This document shows, in pieces, positions 43,495-51,706 of a stretch of DNA of 64,000 bases. The number at the start of each line of letters is the position of its first letter. Position 1 is the stretch's first letter. Origin of the DNA: Haloarcula sp. H-GB4 (lineage in GTDB: Archaea; Halobacteriota; Halobacteria; Halobacteriales; Haloarculaceae); contig NZ_JAVDDX010000002.1 in the NCBI RefSeq assembly GCF_030848575.1, positions 496,001 through 560,000 on the forward strand, read 5' to 3'. The position numbers were made by a program, and so were the translations under genes. Under the pieces are notes generated by a model. The model saw nothing but the letters and a program-made list of their open reading frames with translations. It ran no database searches and had not been told where the DNA came from.

Positions 43495-44667
43495 GTGTCA
43501 CGCCGCCGCATCTTTGGCTCGCTACTCGGAATGGTGTTCTGCATCAACCTCGGCAGGGTCGTCTTTGCACCGCTTATCGAGCCGATTCGGGCGACAACGG
43601 GCGCTTCCGATGCGACACTCGGACTGCTCGCAACGATGGCCTGGGCCGGGAGCGCCCTCCCACGGCTTCCCACTGGGTTCCTGCTGACACGGATATCGCG
43701 AGCAAAAGCCATCTTCGGCTCCGGGGTCGTGTTGACGCTTGGAACGACGTTCACCGCGTTCGCGTTCGACCCGACGCTGTTACTCGTCGGCGCGTTCACC
43801 ATGGGGCTTGCGAGCGGCGTTTACCTGACCGCGGCGAACACGCTGGTCAGCGAGCTGTTCCCGGATCGACCCGGTCGCGCACTCGGACAACACGGCGTCG
43901 CCGCCCAGCTCGCTGCTGTCGGCGCGCCAGCACTGATCTCGTTCGTGCTCGTCGTCGGGACGTGGCGAACTGCGCTGCAGGGGATAGCTGTCGCCGCGGG
44001 AGTGGCAACCGTCGCGTTCACGCTCATTGCGAGACGCTCCCAGCTGCCAGACGCCGGGAGCAAAGACCGCGACCTCCTCGGCGCGGCACGTGCCCAGTGG
44101 CACATCATCGTCACTAGCGTCGCAACCATCGGCGTCGCGGGACTGGTCTGGAACGGGCTGTTCAATTTCTACGTCACATACGCCACGAGCGTCGGCCTCA
44201 CACCCGGCCGGGGGCGGACGCTCCTGTTGCTCGCATTCGGCGCCGGCGTGCCGGCCTTCTACGTCAGTGGTCGTTTAGCTGACCGGCTTCCGTCAATTCC
44301 GTACCTTCTGACGATGCTTGCGGCATTTACCGGCTGTGTGCTGGTGTTGCCGTCGCTGACCGGGTTCTGGTCGCTGGCCGCGTTCAGCGTCGTCGTCGGT
44401 TATGTCATCCACAGTATCTTTCCGGCGGTGGACGCATACATGCTCGGCTCGCTCCCGGACCGACACCGTGCGAGCGCCTACGCCACCTACGGCGCGGGAA
44501 TGATGGTGATGCAGGCTCCCGGGAGCGCGATCGTTGGGAGGCTGCTCGACGCCGGCGTCACGTTTCCGACGCTGCTTCGCGGCATGGGGATTGCGTTGCT
44601 TGTCGTCCTCGTCGCGATGGTGTCGCTGCACCGCAATGGCCGACTGCCGAGCGCAGCCCGAGCCTAA
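43495..44667 (+). CDS. Major facilitator superfamily transporter
   Basis: A 390-residue MFS permease with 11-12 hydrophobic segments. The A-motif-like loop between helices 2 and 3 is RLPTGFLLTRISRAKAIFG, and its counterpart in the second half is YVSGRLADRLPSIPYL. No substrate clue is present; relatives are often annotated as nitrate/oxalate or drug-type antiporters. The GTG start (VSRRRIFGSLLGMVF) is preferred over ATG at 43420, because the TATA-like TGTAAAAA at 43432-43439 would lie inside the longer reading frame. Confidence 0.83.
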   Translation: MSRRRIFGSLLGMVFCINLGRVVFAPLIEPIRATTGASDATLGLLATMAWAGSALPRLPTGFLLTRISRAKAIFGSGVVLTLGTTFTAFAFDPTLLLVGAFTMGLASGVYLTAANTLVSELFPDRPGRALGQHGVAAQLAAVGAPALISFVLVVGTWRTALQGIAVAAGVATVAFTLIARRSQLPDAGSKDRDLLGAARAQWHIIVTSVATIGVAGLVWNGLFNFYVTYATSVGLTPGRGRTLLLLAFGAGVPAFYVSGRLADRLPSIPYLLTMLAAFTGCVLVLPSLTGFWSLAAFSVVVGYVIHSIFPAVDAYMLGSLPDRHRASAYATYGAGMMVMQAPGSAIVGRLLDAGVTFPTLLRGMGIALLVVLVAMVSLHRNGRLPSAARA

Positions 44668-44699
44668 AGGCTGAAGCCACTCGGTGCCGCGACACCTGT

Positions 44700-45170
44700 A
44701 TGGACCTGCAACCGGACGAGCTGGCTGGCGTCGTCGACCTCTTCGGCTCGCTCACCAGCGCGGAGCTTATCGACGCCTGCGGCGAACTCGCCTTCAAGCA
44801 GGGCGTCGACGCCGACCCGGACGCGATCGCCACGGCCATCGACGACGCTATCGACTCGTATCACCTCGTCGCCGTCGATGACCACGCCGTCGACACCGAT
44901 GAGACGCTGCTGGTCGTCGGCCCGGTCGCATTCCCGACCCTGCCCGACGGCGCGGCCGACCTCCCGCACATCATGGACGTGCCGGCCCGCAACCTCGCGC
45001 ATGACGCCGTCGTCGAGGCCGTCAAGGCCCGCTTCCGGGAGGACGCGGTGATGGCAGTCAAGAACGGTGACGAGGACCGCGTCGAGACACTGCTTGACGT
45101 GAGCTACGACATCGAAGCCTGGGAGAATGTCGAAATGGACGGTCTCCGGGACCGACTCGACGACGTGTGA
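44700..45170 (+). CDS. Conserved haloarchaeal protein (DUF7109-type)
   Basis: A 156-residue acidic protein. The N-terminal half (DELAGVVDLFGSLTSAELID, ACGELAFKQG) is helical; the rest contains SYHLVAVDDHAVDTDETLLV, VVGPVAFPTLP and a C-terminal helix pair. I recall it as haloarchaeal DUF7109. No motif indicates function. It begins 32 bases after the MFS gene and could share its transcript. Confidence 0.75.
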   Translation: MDLQPDELAGVVDLFGSLTSAELIDACGELAFKQGVDADPDAIATAIDDAIDSYHLVAVDDHAVDTDETLLVVGPVAFPTLPDGAADLPHIMDVPARNLAHDAVVEAVKARFREDAVMAVKNGDEDRVETLLDVSYDIEAWENVEMDGLRDRLDDV

Positions 45171-45261
45171 GCCCGGCGCCCCGATATCCCACACGATTAA
45201 ATCAGACATTTCGAGGGAGCGAGCCACCCGAATTAAGACGGTCCGCCACCTACGATATGCT

Positions 45262-45882
45262 ATGCAGTTTGACCGGGTCGCGGCCCACGAGCCAGTTGTC
45301 GTGGACGACGAGCCACAGAAGGCGGCCGTAATCGCCCCGGTTGTCACACGACCTGCGGGCGAGGCGATACTGTTCACGAAACGCGCTGACCACCTGTCGG
45401 ACCATCCCGGACAGATGTCGTTCCCTGGCGGCGGCCGCGAGCCTGAAGATGAGGACCTGCTGCGGACTGCGCTTCGAGAAGCCAACGAGGAGATCGGGCT
45501 CGACCCACTGGCGGTCAATGTTGTCGGCCGGCTGGACGATATCCGAACCATTACACGCTACTCCGTGCGCCCGTTCGTCGGGCGGATTCCGGACCGTGAC
45601 TATCTACCCTCGGACGAGGAAGTCGCGGAGATAGTCTCCCTACCAGTGTCGGAGCTGACGGATCTGGGCAACTACGAGTCAGAGCACCGCGACCACCCCC
45701 ACTACGGCGAGATACGGCTCCATTTCTTCTACGTCGACGGCTACACCGTCTGGGGCGCGACGGCGCGGATGCTCGTCCAGTTGCTCGAACTCACGACCGA
45801 CTGGCGGATGCCGCCCGAACCTGACCGGTACATGGAGTCAGACGACGACCTGCCGCCGAGCGTGCGCGACGAAGCTGAGTGA
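45262..45882 (+). CDS. CoA pyrophosphatase-like Nudix hydrolase
   Basis: A 206-residue Nudix enzyme. The Nudix box is GGGREPEDEDLLRTALREAN followed by EEIGL (57-80). The preceding ILFTKRADHLSDHPGQMSFP (36-55) is the NuBi motif typical of CoA pyrophosphatases, which cleave CoA to phosphopantetheine and ADP using Mg or Mn. GAATTAAGAC at 45230-45239 is a TATA region for ATG 45262. It starts a tight cluster with the DUF7388-type and FAD oxidoreductase genes: its stop overlaps the next start (GTGA). Confidence 0.9.
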   Translation: MQFDRVAAHEPVVVDDEPQKAAVIAPVVTRPAGEAILFTKRADHLSDHPGQMSFPGGGREPEDEDLLRTALREANEEIGLDPLAVNVVGRLDDIRTITRYSVRPFVGRIPDRDYLPSDEEVAEIVSLPVSELTDLGNYESEHRDHPHYGEIRLHFFYVDGYTVWGATARMLVQLLELTTDWRMPPEPDRYMESDDDLPPSVRDEAE

Positions 45883-46736
45883 CAGAGCCGGCTGGAGTGG
45901 GTCCGAGAGCGATAGGATTTTGCGACCCGGTGTCGTTGGTGGCGTACTGGATGACCACGCTTACCGGTGCGACACTGGCGGCCGCCGGCATCGACGCGGT
46001 GGCGCTCAAGCCAGCGGAAGTAGACGTGTCGCGAGCGACTGGCCTCGACGTTGAGACGCTCGCAATCGATTACGAGGGAGCGGCCCACGTTCCGGAGCCG
46101 GACACCATCGAGCGGCTATCGTCGACCGCCGATGTACGCGTCACCGCGCCGGTCCGGGCCGATGGCTTCGACCCGTTGGGCGATGACAGCGGGTTCGACG
46201 CGCTGCCGGCAGGTGCGGGACACGTGCTGGTCGCCGGCCACAGCGCGTATCTCTCAGAGGATGAGGCTGCGCGGGCCGTCGCACCGCGGTTACGGGCGGC
46301 CGTCGACGATGCTAACAACCCGTGGGTCGGCACCGAGGGCATCGAACGCCTCGCGCTGGCGGTTGGCGGGACGCAGTACGAACTTCTCTCGCGGACGACT
46401 GCTCGCGACGTTCAGACGCTCCGGACGGCGGGGTTCGACGGTTCGATTGCCGTTTACGCTCCGCTAGTGCTCTCGGATAGCGAAGACGCGATGCTCGACG
46501 CCGTTGGCGACTACGCGGCCCGACGCGGCCCAGTTCGGAACGCACTGCCCGAGGGCGTGCCGACAGACAGCCGAGCGACGGGTCGGGCCAGAGACGTACT
46601 CAAACAGGCTATCCGCGACTACGCGCTCGTCGGCTCCGTCGAGACAGTCGCCGAACGAACCGAGCGACTCCACGACATCGGTGTCGACACGATTGTCGGC
46701 TACCCGGCGCGTGGACTCGACCCGTTCCTCTCGTAA
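45879..46736 (+). CDS. Luciferase-like TIM-barrel protein (DUF7388-type)
   Basis: A 285-residue protein. Several segments suggest a TIM barrel of the F420/flavin luciferase-like kind: RVTAPVRADGFDPLG, HVLVAGHSAYLSEDEA, LALAVGGTQYELLSR, and the ending VETVAERTERLHDIGVDTIV-GYPARGLDPF, like the C-terminus of F420-dependent oxidoreductases. I recall it as haloarchaeal DUF7388. Cofactor and substrate are unknown. It is coupled by overlap to the Nudix gene, and its stop is immediately followed by the ATG of the FAD oxidoreductase. Confidence 0.75.
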   Translation: MTEPAGVGPRAIGFCDPVSLVAYWMTTLTGATLAAAGIDAVALKPAEVDVSRATGLDVETLAIDYEGAAHVPEPDTIERLSSTADVRVTAPVRADGFDPLGDDSGFDALPAGAGHVLVAGHSAYLSEDEAARAVAPRLRAAVDDANNPWVGTEGIERLALAVGGTQYELLSRTTARDVQTLRTAGFDGSIAVYAPLVLSDSEDAMLDAVGDYAARRGPVRNALPEGVPTDSRATGRARDVLKQAIRDYALVGSVETVAERTERLHDIGVDTIVGYPARGLDPFLS

Positions 46737-47840
46737 ATGAACGTCGCCATCATCGGCGGTGGGGCCCTCGGTCTGTCGACCGCGCTGGCACTGGTTCGCC
46801 GCGGTGCATCGGCCACGGTATTTGAACGTGACACGCTTGGGAGCGGCGCGAGCGGCCGGGCGGCCGGCCTCTGTTACGACGCGTTCGCTGACGACGTGGA
46901 CGCCGCCGTGGCCGCGGACGCGCTCGCTCGCTACCGCGAGATGGACCTGTTCGAACCACAGCCCTACGTCTGGGTCGCGCGCGGCGAGAGCGGCGCCACG
47001 GCCGTCCGCGAGCAGATCACACAGATGCAGAAAAACGGCGTCGCAGTCGAGGCGCTCACACCGGCGGAACTCGGCGACCGCTACCCTGCACTCGATACCA
47101 GCGGCATCAAGATGGCTGGCCTCGCCCGCGACGCCGGCGTACTCGATCCGGACAAGGTGGTGGCGACATTGGCAGAGCAGGCCCGCGAAGCGGGTGCAAC
47201 CATCGAAACGGGTACCTCGGTCTCGCTCGATTCGCCGGCAACCGTCGAAACAGCGGACGAGACTCGGCCGTTCGACGCGGTGGTCGTCGCGGCCGGCCCG
47301 CAAACGAAGCCGCTCGTCGCCGATGTCGGCGTCTCGCTCGCACTGGAAGCCTACCGAGCGCAGGCGCTCGTAACTGACCCGGTCGACGCCACCCTACCCT
47401 CGTTCTACGACGCGACGCGGGAATTCTACTGGCGGCCGAAGGGCGACGCGCTACTGGTCGGCGACGGCGCACACGAGGTCGACCCGACGGACTGGAACCC
47501 GGACGCGGACGCCGAGTTCGTCGCTCGGAGCCTCGACCGGGTCGACCAGACGGCGGCGCTCACGCCAGCCTGTGACCGAGCCTGGGCCGGCCTGTGTACG
47601 GCGACGCCCGACGGCGCGCCGCTGGCCGGGCAGGTCGCCGACGGGCTCTGGGTAGCCACTGGCTGGCAGGGTCACGGACTCATGCGCGCACCGGCTATGG
47701 GCAGCTATCTCGCTTCAGACGTTCTCAATCACCCGAATCCACTCTCAGAACACTTGCCCAACCGCGTCGACCCGACACGATTCGATGGCTCCGAAGAATT
47801 CGCCGCGCTGGACGACCCGACGCGTGACTGGGACGATTGA
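46737..47840 (+). CDS. FAD-dependent oxidoreductase (DAO family)
   Basis: A 367-residue D-amino-acid-oxidase-type flavoprotein. The FAD-binding loop is VAIIGGGALGLSTALALVRR (3-22), followed by ATVFERDTLGSGASGRAAG. The second nucleotide block is VVVAAGPQTKPL (about 181), and the C-terminal FAD contact is GLWVATGWQGHGLMRAPAMG (about 300-319). It probably oxidises a secondary or N-methyl amine (sarcosine/glycine oxidase-like); substrate unknown. It forms an operon with the preceding two genes; convergent with the Hsp20 gene. Confidence 0.88.
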   Translation: MNVAIIGGGALGLSTALALVRRGASATVFERDTLGSGASGRAAGLCYDAFADDVDAAVAADALARYREMDLFEPQPYVWVARGESGATAVREQITQMQKNGVAVEALTPAELGDRYPALDTSGIKMAGLARDAGVLDPDKVVATLAEQAREAGATIETGTSVSLDSPATVETADETRPFDAVVVAAGPQTKPLVADVGVSLALEAYRAQALVTDPVDATLPSFYDATREFYWRPKGDALLVGDGAHEVDPTDWNPDADAEFVARSLDRVDQTAALTPACDRAWAGLCTATPDGAPLAGQVADGLWVATGWQGHGLMRAPAMGSYLASDVLNHPNPLSEHLPNRVDPTRFDGSEEFAALDDPTRDWDD

Positions 47841-47870
47841 ATACGTTGTAAAAATGAGTATACAGAACGC

Positions 47871-48395
47871 TCAGGCGTCGTCGTCTTCACCCTCGTCGGC
47901 TGATTCGGTCACGTCTTCGACATCGGCCGGTTCGCTGTCTGCACCCGGTTCGGTCCCCCCAGCAGTCCCGCTGTCGTCGGTTGCAACGCCGACATCCGTT
48001 GCCTCGCCCTCATCGTGGTCCGTGTCGGCTTTCGGAACGCGAACGTGGAGCGTCCCGTTACTCTTGAGCGTGGCCTGTGCCGTTTCCGGGTCAACGGCGG
48101 CATCGCTCGGCAGTGTGACGCTCCCGTCAAGTGCGAGTCCGCGGCCCGGGTAGCGCATTTCGAAGCCATCGTAGAAGTCGCGGAAGCGGTCGATACGGAC
48201 CTCAACACGGTCGTCGACGTACCGGACCTGGATGTCCGACGCCGTCGTGCCGGGTGCGTCGAAAACGACGAGGTAGGCGTCGTCCGACTCCAGCAGGTCC
48301 GAGGCCAGCGGCTTGTTTTCCTGAACCCGGCCGGCGGCCCGCCCGATGTTCTCGAATATCGCGTCGCTGATAGATGAGCCGATGTCTCGCATCAT
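47871..48395 (-). CDS. Hsp20/alpha-crystallin-like small heat shock protein
   Basis: A 174-residue protein. Residues 33-122 are an alpha-crystallin domain: DDAYLVVFDAPGTTASDIQV, RVEVRIDRFRDF, GLALDGSVTLPSDAAVD and the end GTLHVRVPKA. The C-terminal 50 residues are a very acidic tail in place of the usual IxI motif, so oligomer assembly may differ from classic sHsps. The start overlaps the stop of the upstream zinc protein (ATGA), so the two are made together. ATG at 48392 is an alternative start. Confidence 0.85.
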   Translation of the reverse strand: MMRDIGSSISDAIFENIGRAAGRVQENKPLASDLLESDDAYLVVFDAPGTTASDIQVRYVDDRVEVRIDRFRDFYDGFEMRYPGRGLALDGSVTLPSDAAVDPETAQATLKSNGTLHVRVPKADTDHDEGEATDVGVATDDSGTAGGTEPGADSEPADVEDVTESADEGEDDDA

Positions 48396-48550
48396 AGTTC
48401 TACTTCGTCAAGACAGTCCGTCCCGCCACAGTACGGGCAGGAGAACGCCGCGAGTTCGACATCGTCCGGCATATCGTACGTGTAGTGCATCTCGAACATG
48501 TCGAGTTCGCAGCTGTCGTCCGTGCAGACGACCTCCATAGTGGCTGGCAT
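48392..48550 (-). CDS. Small zinc-ribbon protein (DUF7559-type)
   Basis: A 52-residue protein starting MPATMEVVCTDDSCELDMFE. Two cysteine pairs (VCTDDSC and FSCPYCGGTDC) build a zinc ribbon; the last has an extra Cys. The middle HYTYDMPDDVELAAF is conserved in what I recall as haloarchaeal DUF7559. It is translationally coupled to the Hsp20 gene, suggesting a chaperone or stress context. Function unknown. Confidence 0.8.
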   Translation of the reverse strand: MPATMEVVCTDDSCELDMFEMHYTYDMPDDVELAAFSCPYCGGTDCLDEVEL

Positions 48551-48654
48551 ACTATTTCGTTGGTCCGTCGGGGACAAACCCCTTACGGACGGGGCCGGGG
48601 TTACCCCGTCCTGCCAGTCCCAACATTGATGCCGTCACCGGCGTACTCGGGTGT

Positions 48655-49452
48655 ATGAGTGAACGCGTCCTCGGGGTGGATTTCAGCGGCGCAGCGACCG
48701 CTGGCGACGCGCTCTGGGTCACCGAGGCGATACCGACGGAAGACGGGCTGGAGATTCAACGGTGCTACCGCGGGACCGACGAATGGGGCCGAGACCGCGA
48801 GGCGGCCCACGCCGGCCTCCTCGACCGCATTACCGACGACGATGTGGGTGCTGTCGGGCTGGATTTCCCGTTCAGTCTGCCACAGGAGCTACTTGATGCA
48901 CAGTGTGGGGGGACCTGGGACGGCTTCGTCGACTGGCTTGCAAGTGGCAGCGGCCCGACCGACCCGGGGTCGCTTTCGGAGGCCTGTCGCCACACCGCCG
49001 AGATGGCGACCGGCAGCCGTGACCTGCGCCGGGAGACGGACTTCCGCCGCGGCGCACTGTGCCCTTACACGAACCGGACCCGTAGCATGACCTTCTACGG
49101 TGTCCGGGACGTGCTCGGGGAACTGCGAGACGACGAGACGACAGCCGTCGTACCGATGCAAAGCTGGAACGCCGACACGCTCGTGGCCGAGGTGTACCCC
49201 GCCGCGACATTCGGCTGGCTGGGCTGTTATCGCGAGGGGTACAAGAACGTCGACGACCCCCGACAGCGCCGGGAGGCAAACGTCGCGGCGGTCGAAGCCT
49301 GCAGCGTCACCGCCAGCGACCACCGCGACACCTACCTCGGGAACCACGATGCGCTGGACTCGCTGGCTGCTGTCGTCTCCGCAAGCCGATTGGCCGATGG
49401 TGCAAGACCGCCCGCAGAAGGCCCACAGAGCGAAGGCTGTATTTACGTCTGA
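48655..49452 (+). CDS. DUF429 domain protein
   Basis: A 265-residue protein of the DUF429 family, which has an RNase H-like fold. Motifs are RVLGVDFSGAATAGDALWV (4-22) and VGAVGLDFPFSLPQELL (65-81), with acidic residues in RNase H-fold positions, then RRGALCPYTNRTRSMTFYGV and AEVYPAATFGWLG. A nuclease activity is suspected for the family but unproven. It is monocistronic, followed by the ABC exporter gene. A CCGGG-TCGAAG-CCCGG hairpin lies 23 bases after its stop (49475-49490). Confidence 0.85.
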   Translation: MSERVLGVDFSGAATAGDALWVTEAIPTEDGLEIQRCYRGTDEWGRDREAAHAGLLDRITDDDVGAVGLDFPFSLPQELLDAQCGGTWDGFVDWLASGSGPTDPGSLSEACRHTAEMATGSRDLRRETDFRRGALCPYTNRTRSMTFYGVRDVLGELRDDETTAVVPMQSWNADTLVAEVYPAATFGWLGCYREGYKNVDDPRQRREANVAAVEACSVTASDHRDTYLGNHDALDSLAAVVSASRLADGARPPAEGPQSEGCIYV

Positions 49453-49521
49453 CGACGCAGTGGCGTCACTGTCTCCGGGTCGAAGCCCGGCATATATCAG
49501 TTTCCGGCCCAACTACCGTCT

Positions 49522-51444
49522 ATGCCTGACGACCAGGGTGGCTTTGAAGGCGTCCGTGAGAACGTCGATGGCCACCCAATGGTCAATCTTGTCGGCTACG
49601 CCACGCCCTATTGGCTCCGGCTGCTCATCGGCATTCTGGCGGCATTCTGTACCCGATTCGCTCGCCTCGTGCCGCCGATAATCGTCGCTGCAGCCATCGA
49701 CCGCGTCGTCCTCAACAGCGGCAAGCCGGGGTTGCTGACCGATGCCGGCCTATTGCCGCCCGGCGAAATCACTGGTGAAGCCGCCCGAATCGCCTTCCTC
49801 CAGCGGCTGGTCGCCATTGCGGCCATCGCCTACCTGCTTCGCTCGGCGACGCGCTTTGCCTCCAGATATCTTCTCCAGTCGAGCGCACAGAAAATCCAGC
49901 GGGACCTCCGGAACGACACCTACGACCATCTCCAGCATCTCTCGCTGTCCTTCTTTGCGAACCACCAGACCGGCGGGATGATGTCGATACTCAACAGCGA
50001 CATCAACAGGCTGGAGTCATTTCTGAATACGGAGTTCCGTCAGATGATTCGAGTGGTCGCGACCGTCGGTGGCATCGCGGTCATCCTCTATCGGTACTCT
50101 CCAAAACTGGCGCTCATCGCGCTCGGACCCGTCCCACTCATCGGCATCGCCAGTGGCTTCTTCCTCACCTGGATTGAGCCGAAATATCGCTCCATCCGCC
50201 AGACAGTATCGCGACTCAACACCCGGCTAGAGAATAACCTCAGTGGCGCGCCAGTCATCAAGGCGTTCGACCGCTACGACTTCGAGCGCAAACGGGTGAC
50301 CGACCAGAGCCAAGAGTATCACGACCAGAAAGTGGCTGCCCTGCGCATCCGGCGGGCCTTTTTTGCCGGCCTACGGCTGCTTACTGGGATCGCGTTCGTT
50401 CTGATTCTGTATGTCGCCGGGATGGACTTCATCACGAATCCTGAGAGCGAAGCGGCGCTGTCTACTGGAGCGTTTGCCCTGTTTTTCCTGTATATTCGTC
50501 GGCTGTACTCGCCAATGCGTCGAATCGGGCGGTCCGCAAACAAGTACCAGCTCGCCAAATCCAGCGCCGAGCGCGTGTTCGGCCTGCTGGGTCAGGAGCC
50601 CGAAGTCACCGACCCCGAGGACCCATACGAACCTGCTGGCATCGACGGGTCGGTCAAATTCGACGACGTGACCTTCGGCTACGGCGACGAGCCGCCGGTC
50701 GTCCGCGACGTGTCGCTTGACGTGCCTGACGGCGCAACCGTTGGCCTTGCTGGGGCGACTGGAGCCGGCAAATCTACGCTGTTGAAACTGGTGCCACGGT
50801 TCCACGACGTGGATAGCGGTGCGGTGAGAGTTGACGGCGTTGACGTGCGTGAATATGGCCTCCAGAGTCTCAGAAGCGAAATCGCAATTGTCGAGCAGCA
50901 GCCGTACCTGTTCTCGGGAACAGTCGCCGAGAACATCGCCTACGGTGACCGCGAAGTCCTCGACGCCGAGCAGTCGGGCGACGAGGCGCGGGGGAGTAGC
51001 TGGGAAACCGCACGTGACCACGTCCGCGACGCGGCGGAAGCCGCACAGGCCCACGATTTCATCGAGGACCTGCCGGATGGGTACGACACGCAGATCGGCG
51101 AGCGTGGCATCAAACTCTCCGGCGGCCAGCGCCAGCGCGTCGCCATCGCCCGTGCCCTGCTGAACGATCCTGAAATCATCATCTTCGATGAGGCGACCAG
51201 CGACGTGGACACGGAGACGGAGGACCGCATTCAAGAGAGCATCGAACAACTGGTCGCGGACCGTACCGCCTTCGTCATCGCTCACCGCCTCTCAACGATT
51301 CAGGACGCGGACCGCATCGTCGTGATGGACGACGGCGAAATCGTCGAACGCGGTAGCCACACCGACCTGCTGGCGGCCGACGGCGATTACGCCGACCTCT
51401 GGCACGCCCAGGCCGACGACCGAACGGTCAGTGCCGACGACTGA
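49522..51444 (+). CDS. ABC exporter (fused permease-ATPase)
   Basis: A 640-residue half-transporter of the MsbA/lipid-multidrug exporter type; it would work as a homodimer. The N-terminal half has about six membrane helices (near 32-60, 92-112, 168-215, 283-325). The ATPase half has Walker A GATGAGKSTLLKL (about 411), Q-loop VEQQPYLFSG, signature LSGGQRQRVAIARALL, Walker B EIIIFDEATSDVDTETE and the His switch VIAHRLSTIQD. An acidic insert sits between Q-loop and signature. The TATA box CATATATC is at 49491-49498. Substrate unknown. Confidence 0.93.
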   Translation: MPDDQGGFEGVRENVDGHPMVNLVGYATPYWLRLLIGILAAFCTRFARLVPPIIVAAAIDRVVLNSGKPGLLTDAGLLPPGEITGEAARIAFLQRLVAIAAIAYLLRSATRFASRYLLQSSAQKIQRDLRNDTYDHLQHLSLSFFANHQTGGMMSILNSDINRLESFLNTEFRQMIRVVATVGGIAVILYRYSPKLALIALGPVPLIGIASGFFLTWIEPKYRSIRQTVSRLNTRLENNLSGAPVIKAFDRYDFERKRVTDQSQEYHDQKVAALRIRRAFFAGLRLLTGIAFVLILYVAGMDFITNPESEAALSTGAFALFFLYIRRLYSPMRRIGRSANKYQLAKSSAERVFGLLGQEPEVTDPEDPYEPAGIDGSVKFDDVTFGYGDEPPVVRDVSLDVPDGATVGLAGATGAGKSTLLKLVPRFHDVDSGAVRVDGVDVREYGLQSLRSEIAIVEQQPYLFSGTVAENIAYGDREVLDAEQSGDEARGSSWETARDHVRDAAEAAQAHDFIEDLPDGYDTQIGERGIKLSGGQRQRVAIARALLNDPEIIIFDEATSDVDTETEDRIQESIEQLVADRTAFVIAHRLSTIQDADRIVVMDDGEIVERGSHTDLLAADGDYADLWHAQADDRTVSADD

Positions 51445-51630
51445 GACTGGTTCTGTCCGAGCGCTTTCGGTAGAGAATTAGTATCGGTGGTGCGACTGAA
51501 TGCGCCGCAACAAGATAGTTACTTGGCTCGTTAGAGCCCGGCCATAGCAGCCAGCGTGGCCGCCAGTCAGATGCACGTTAGCTCCGTTTTGGGTCTGCTG
51601 TATCGGCGTTTGGTAACGATAGCCTTGAAA

Positions 51631-51643
51631 GTGACAGTGTCAC
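51631..51643. promoter_or_regulatory. 13-base palindrome upstream of nhaC-type gene
   Basis: GTGACA-G-TGTCAC is a perfect palindrome centred 38 bases ahead of the TATA box (TTTTAATA, 51672-51679) of the antiporter gene. A dyad of this size near a promoter is a plausible regulator site. The regulator is unknown. Confidence 0.4.
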
Positions 51644-51706
51644 ATATGCGCTACAGAGATATTATCGCTCGTTTTAATACATACAAGTTATTAGGTCGGC
51701 GTAGAC

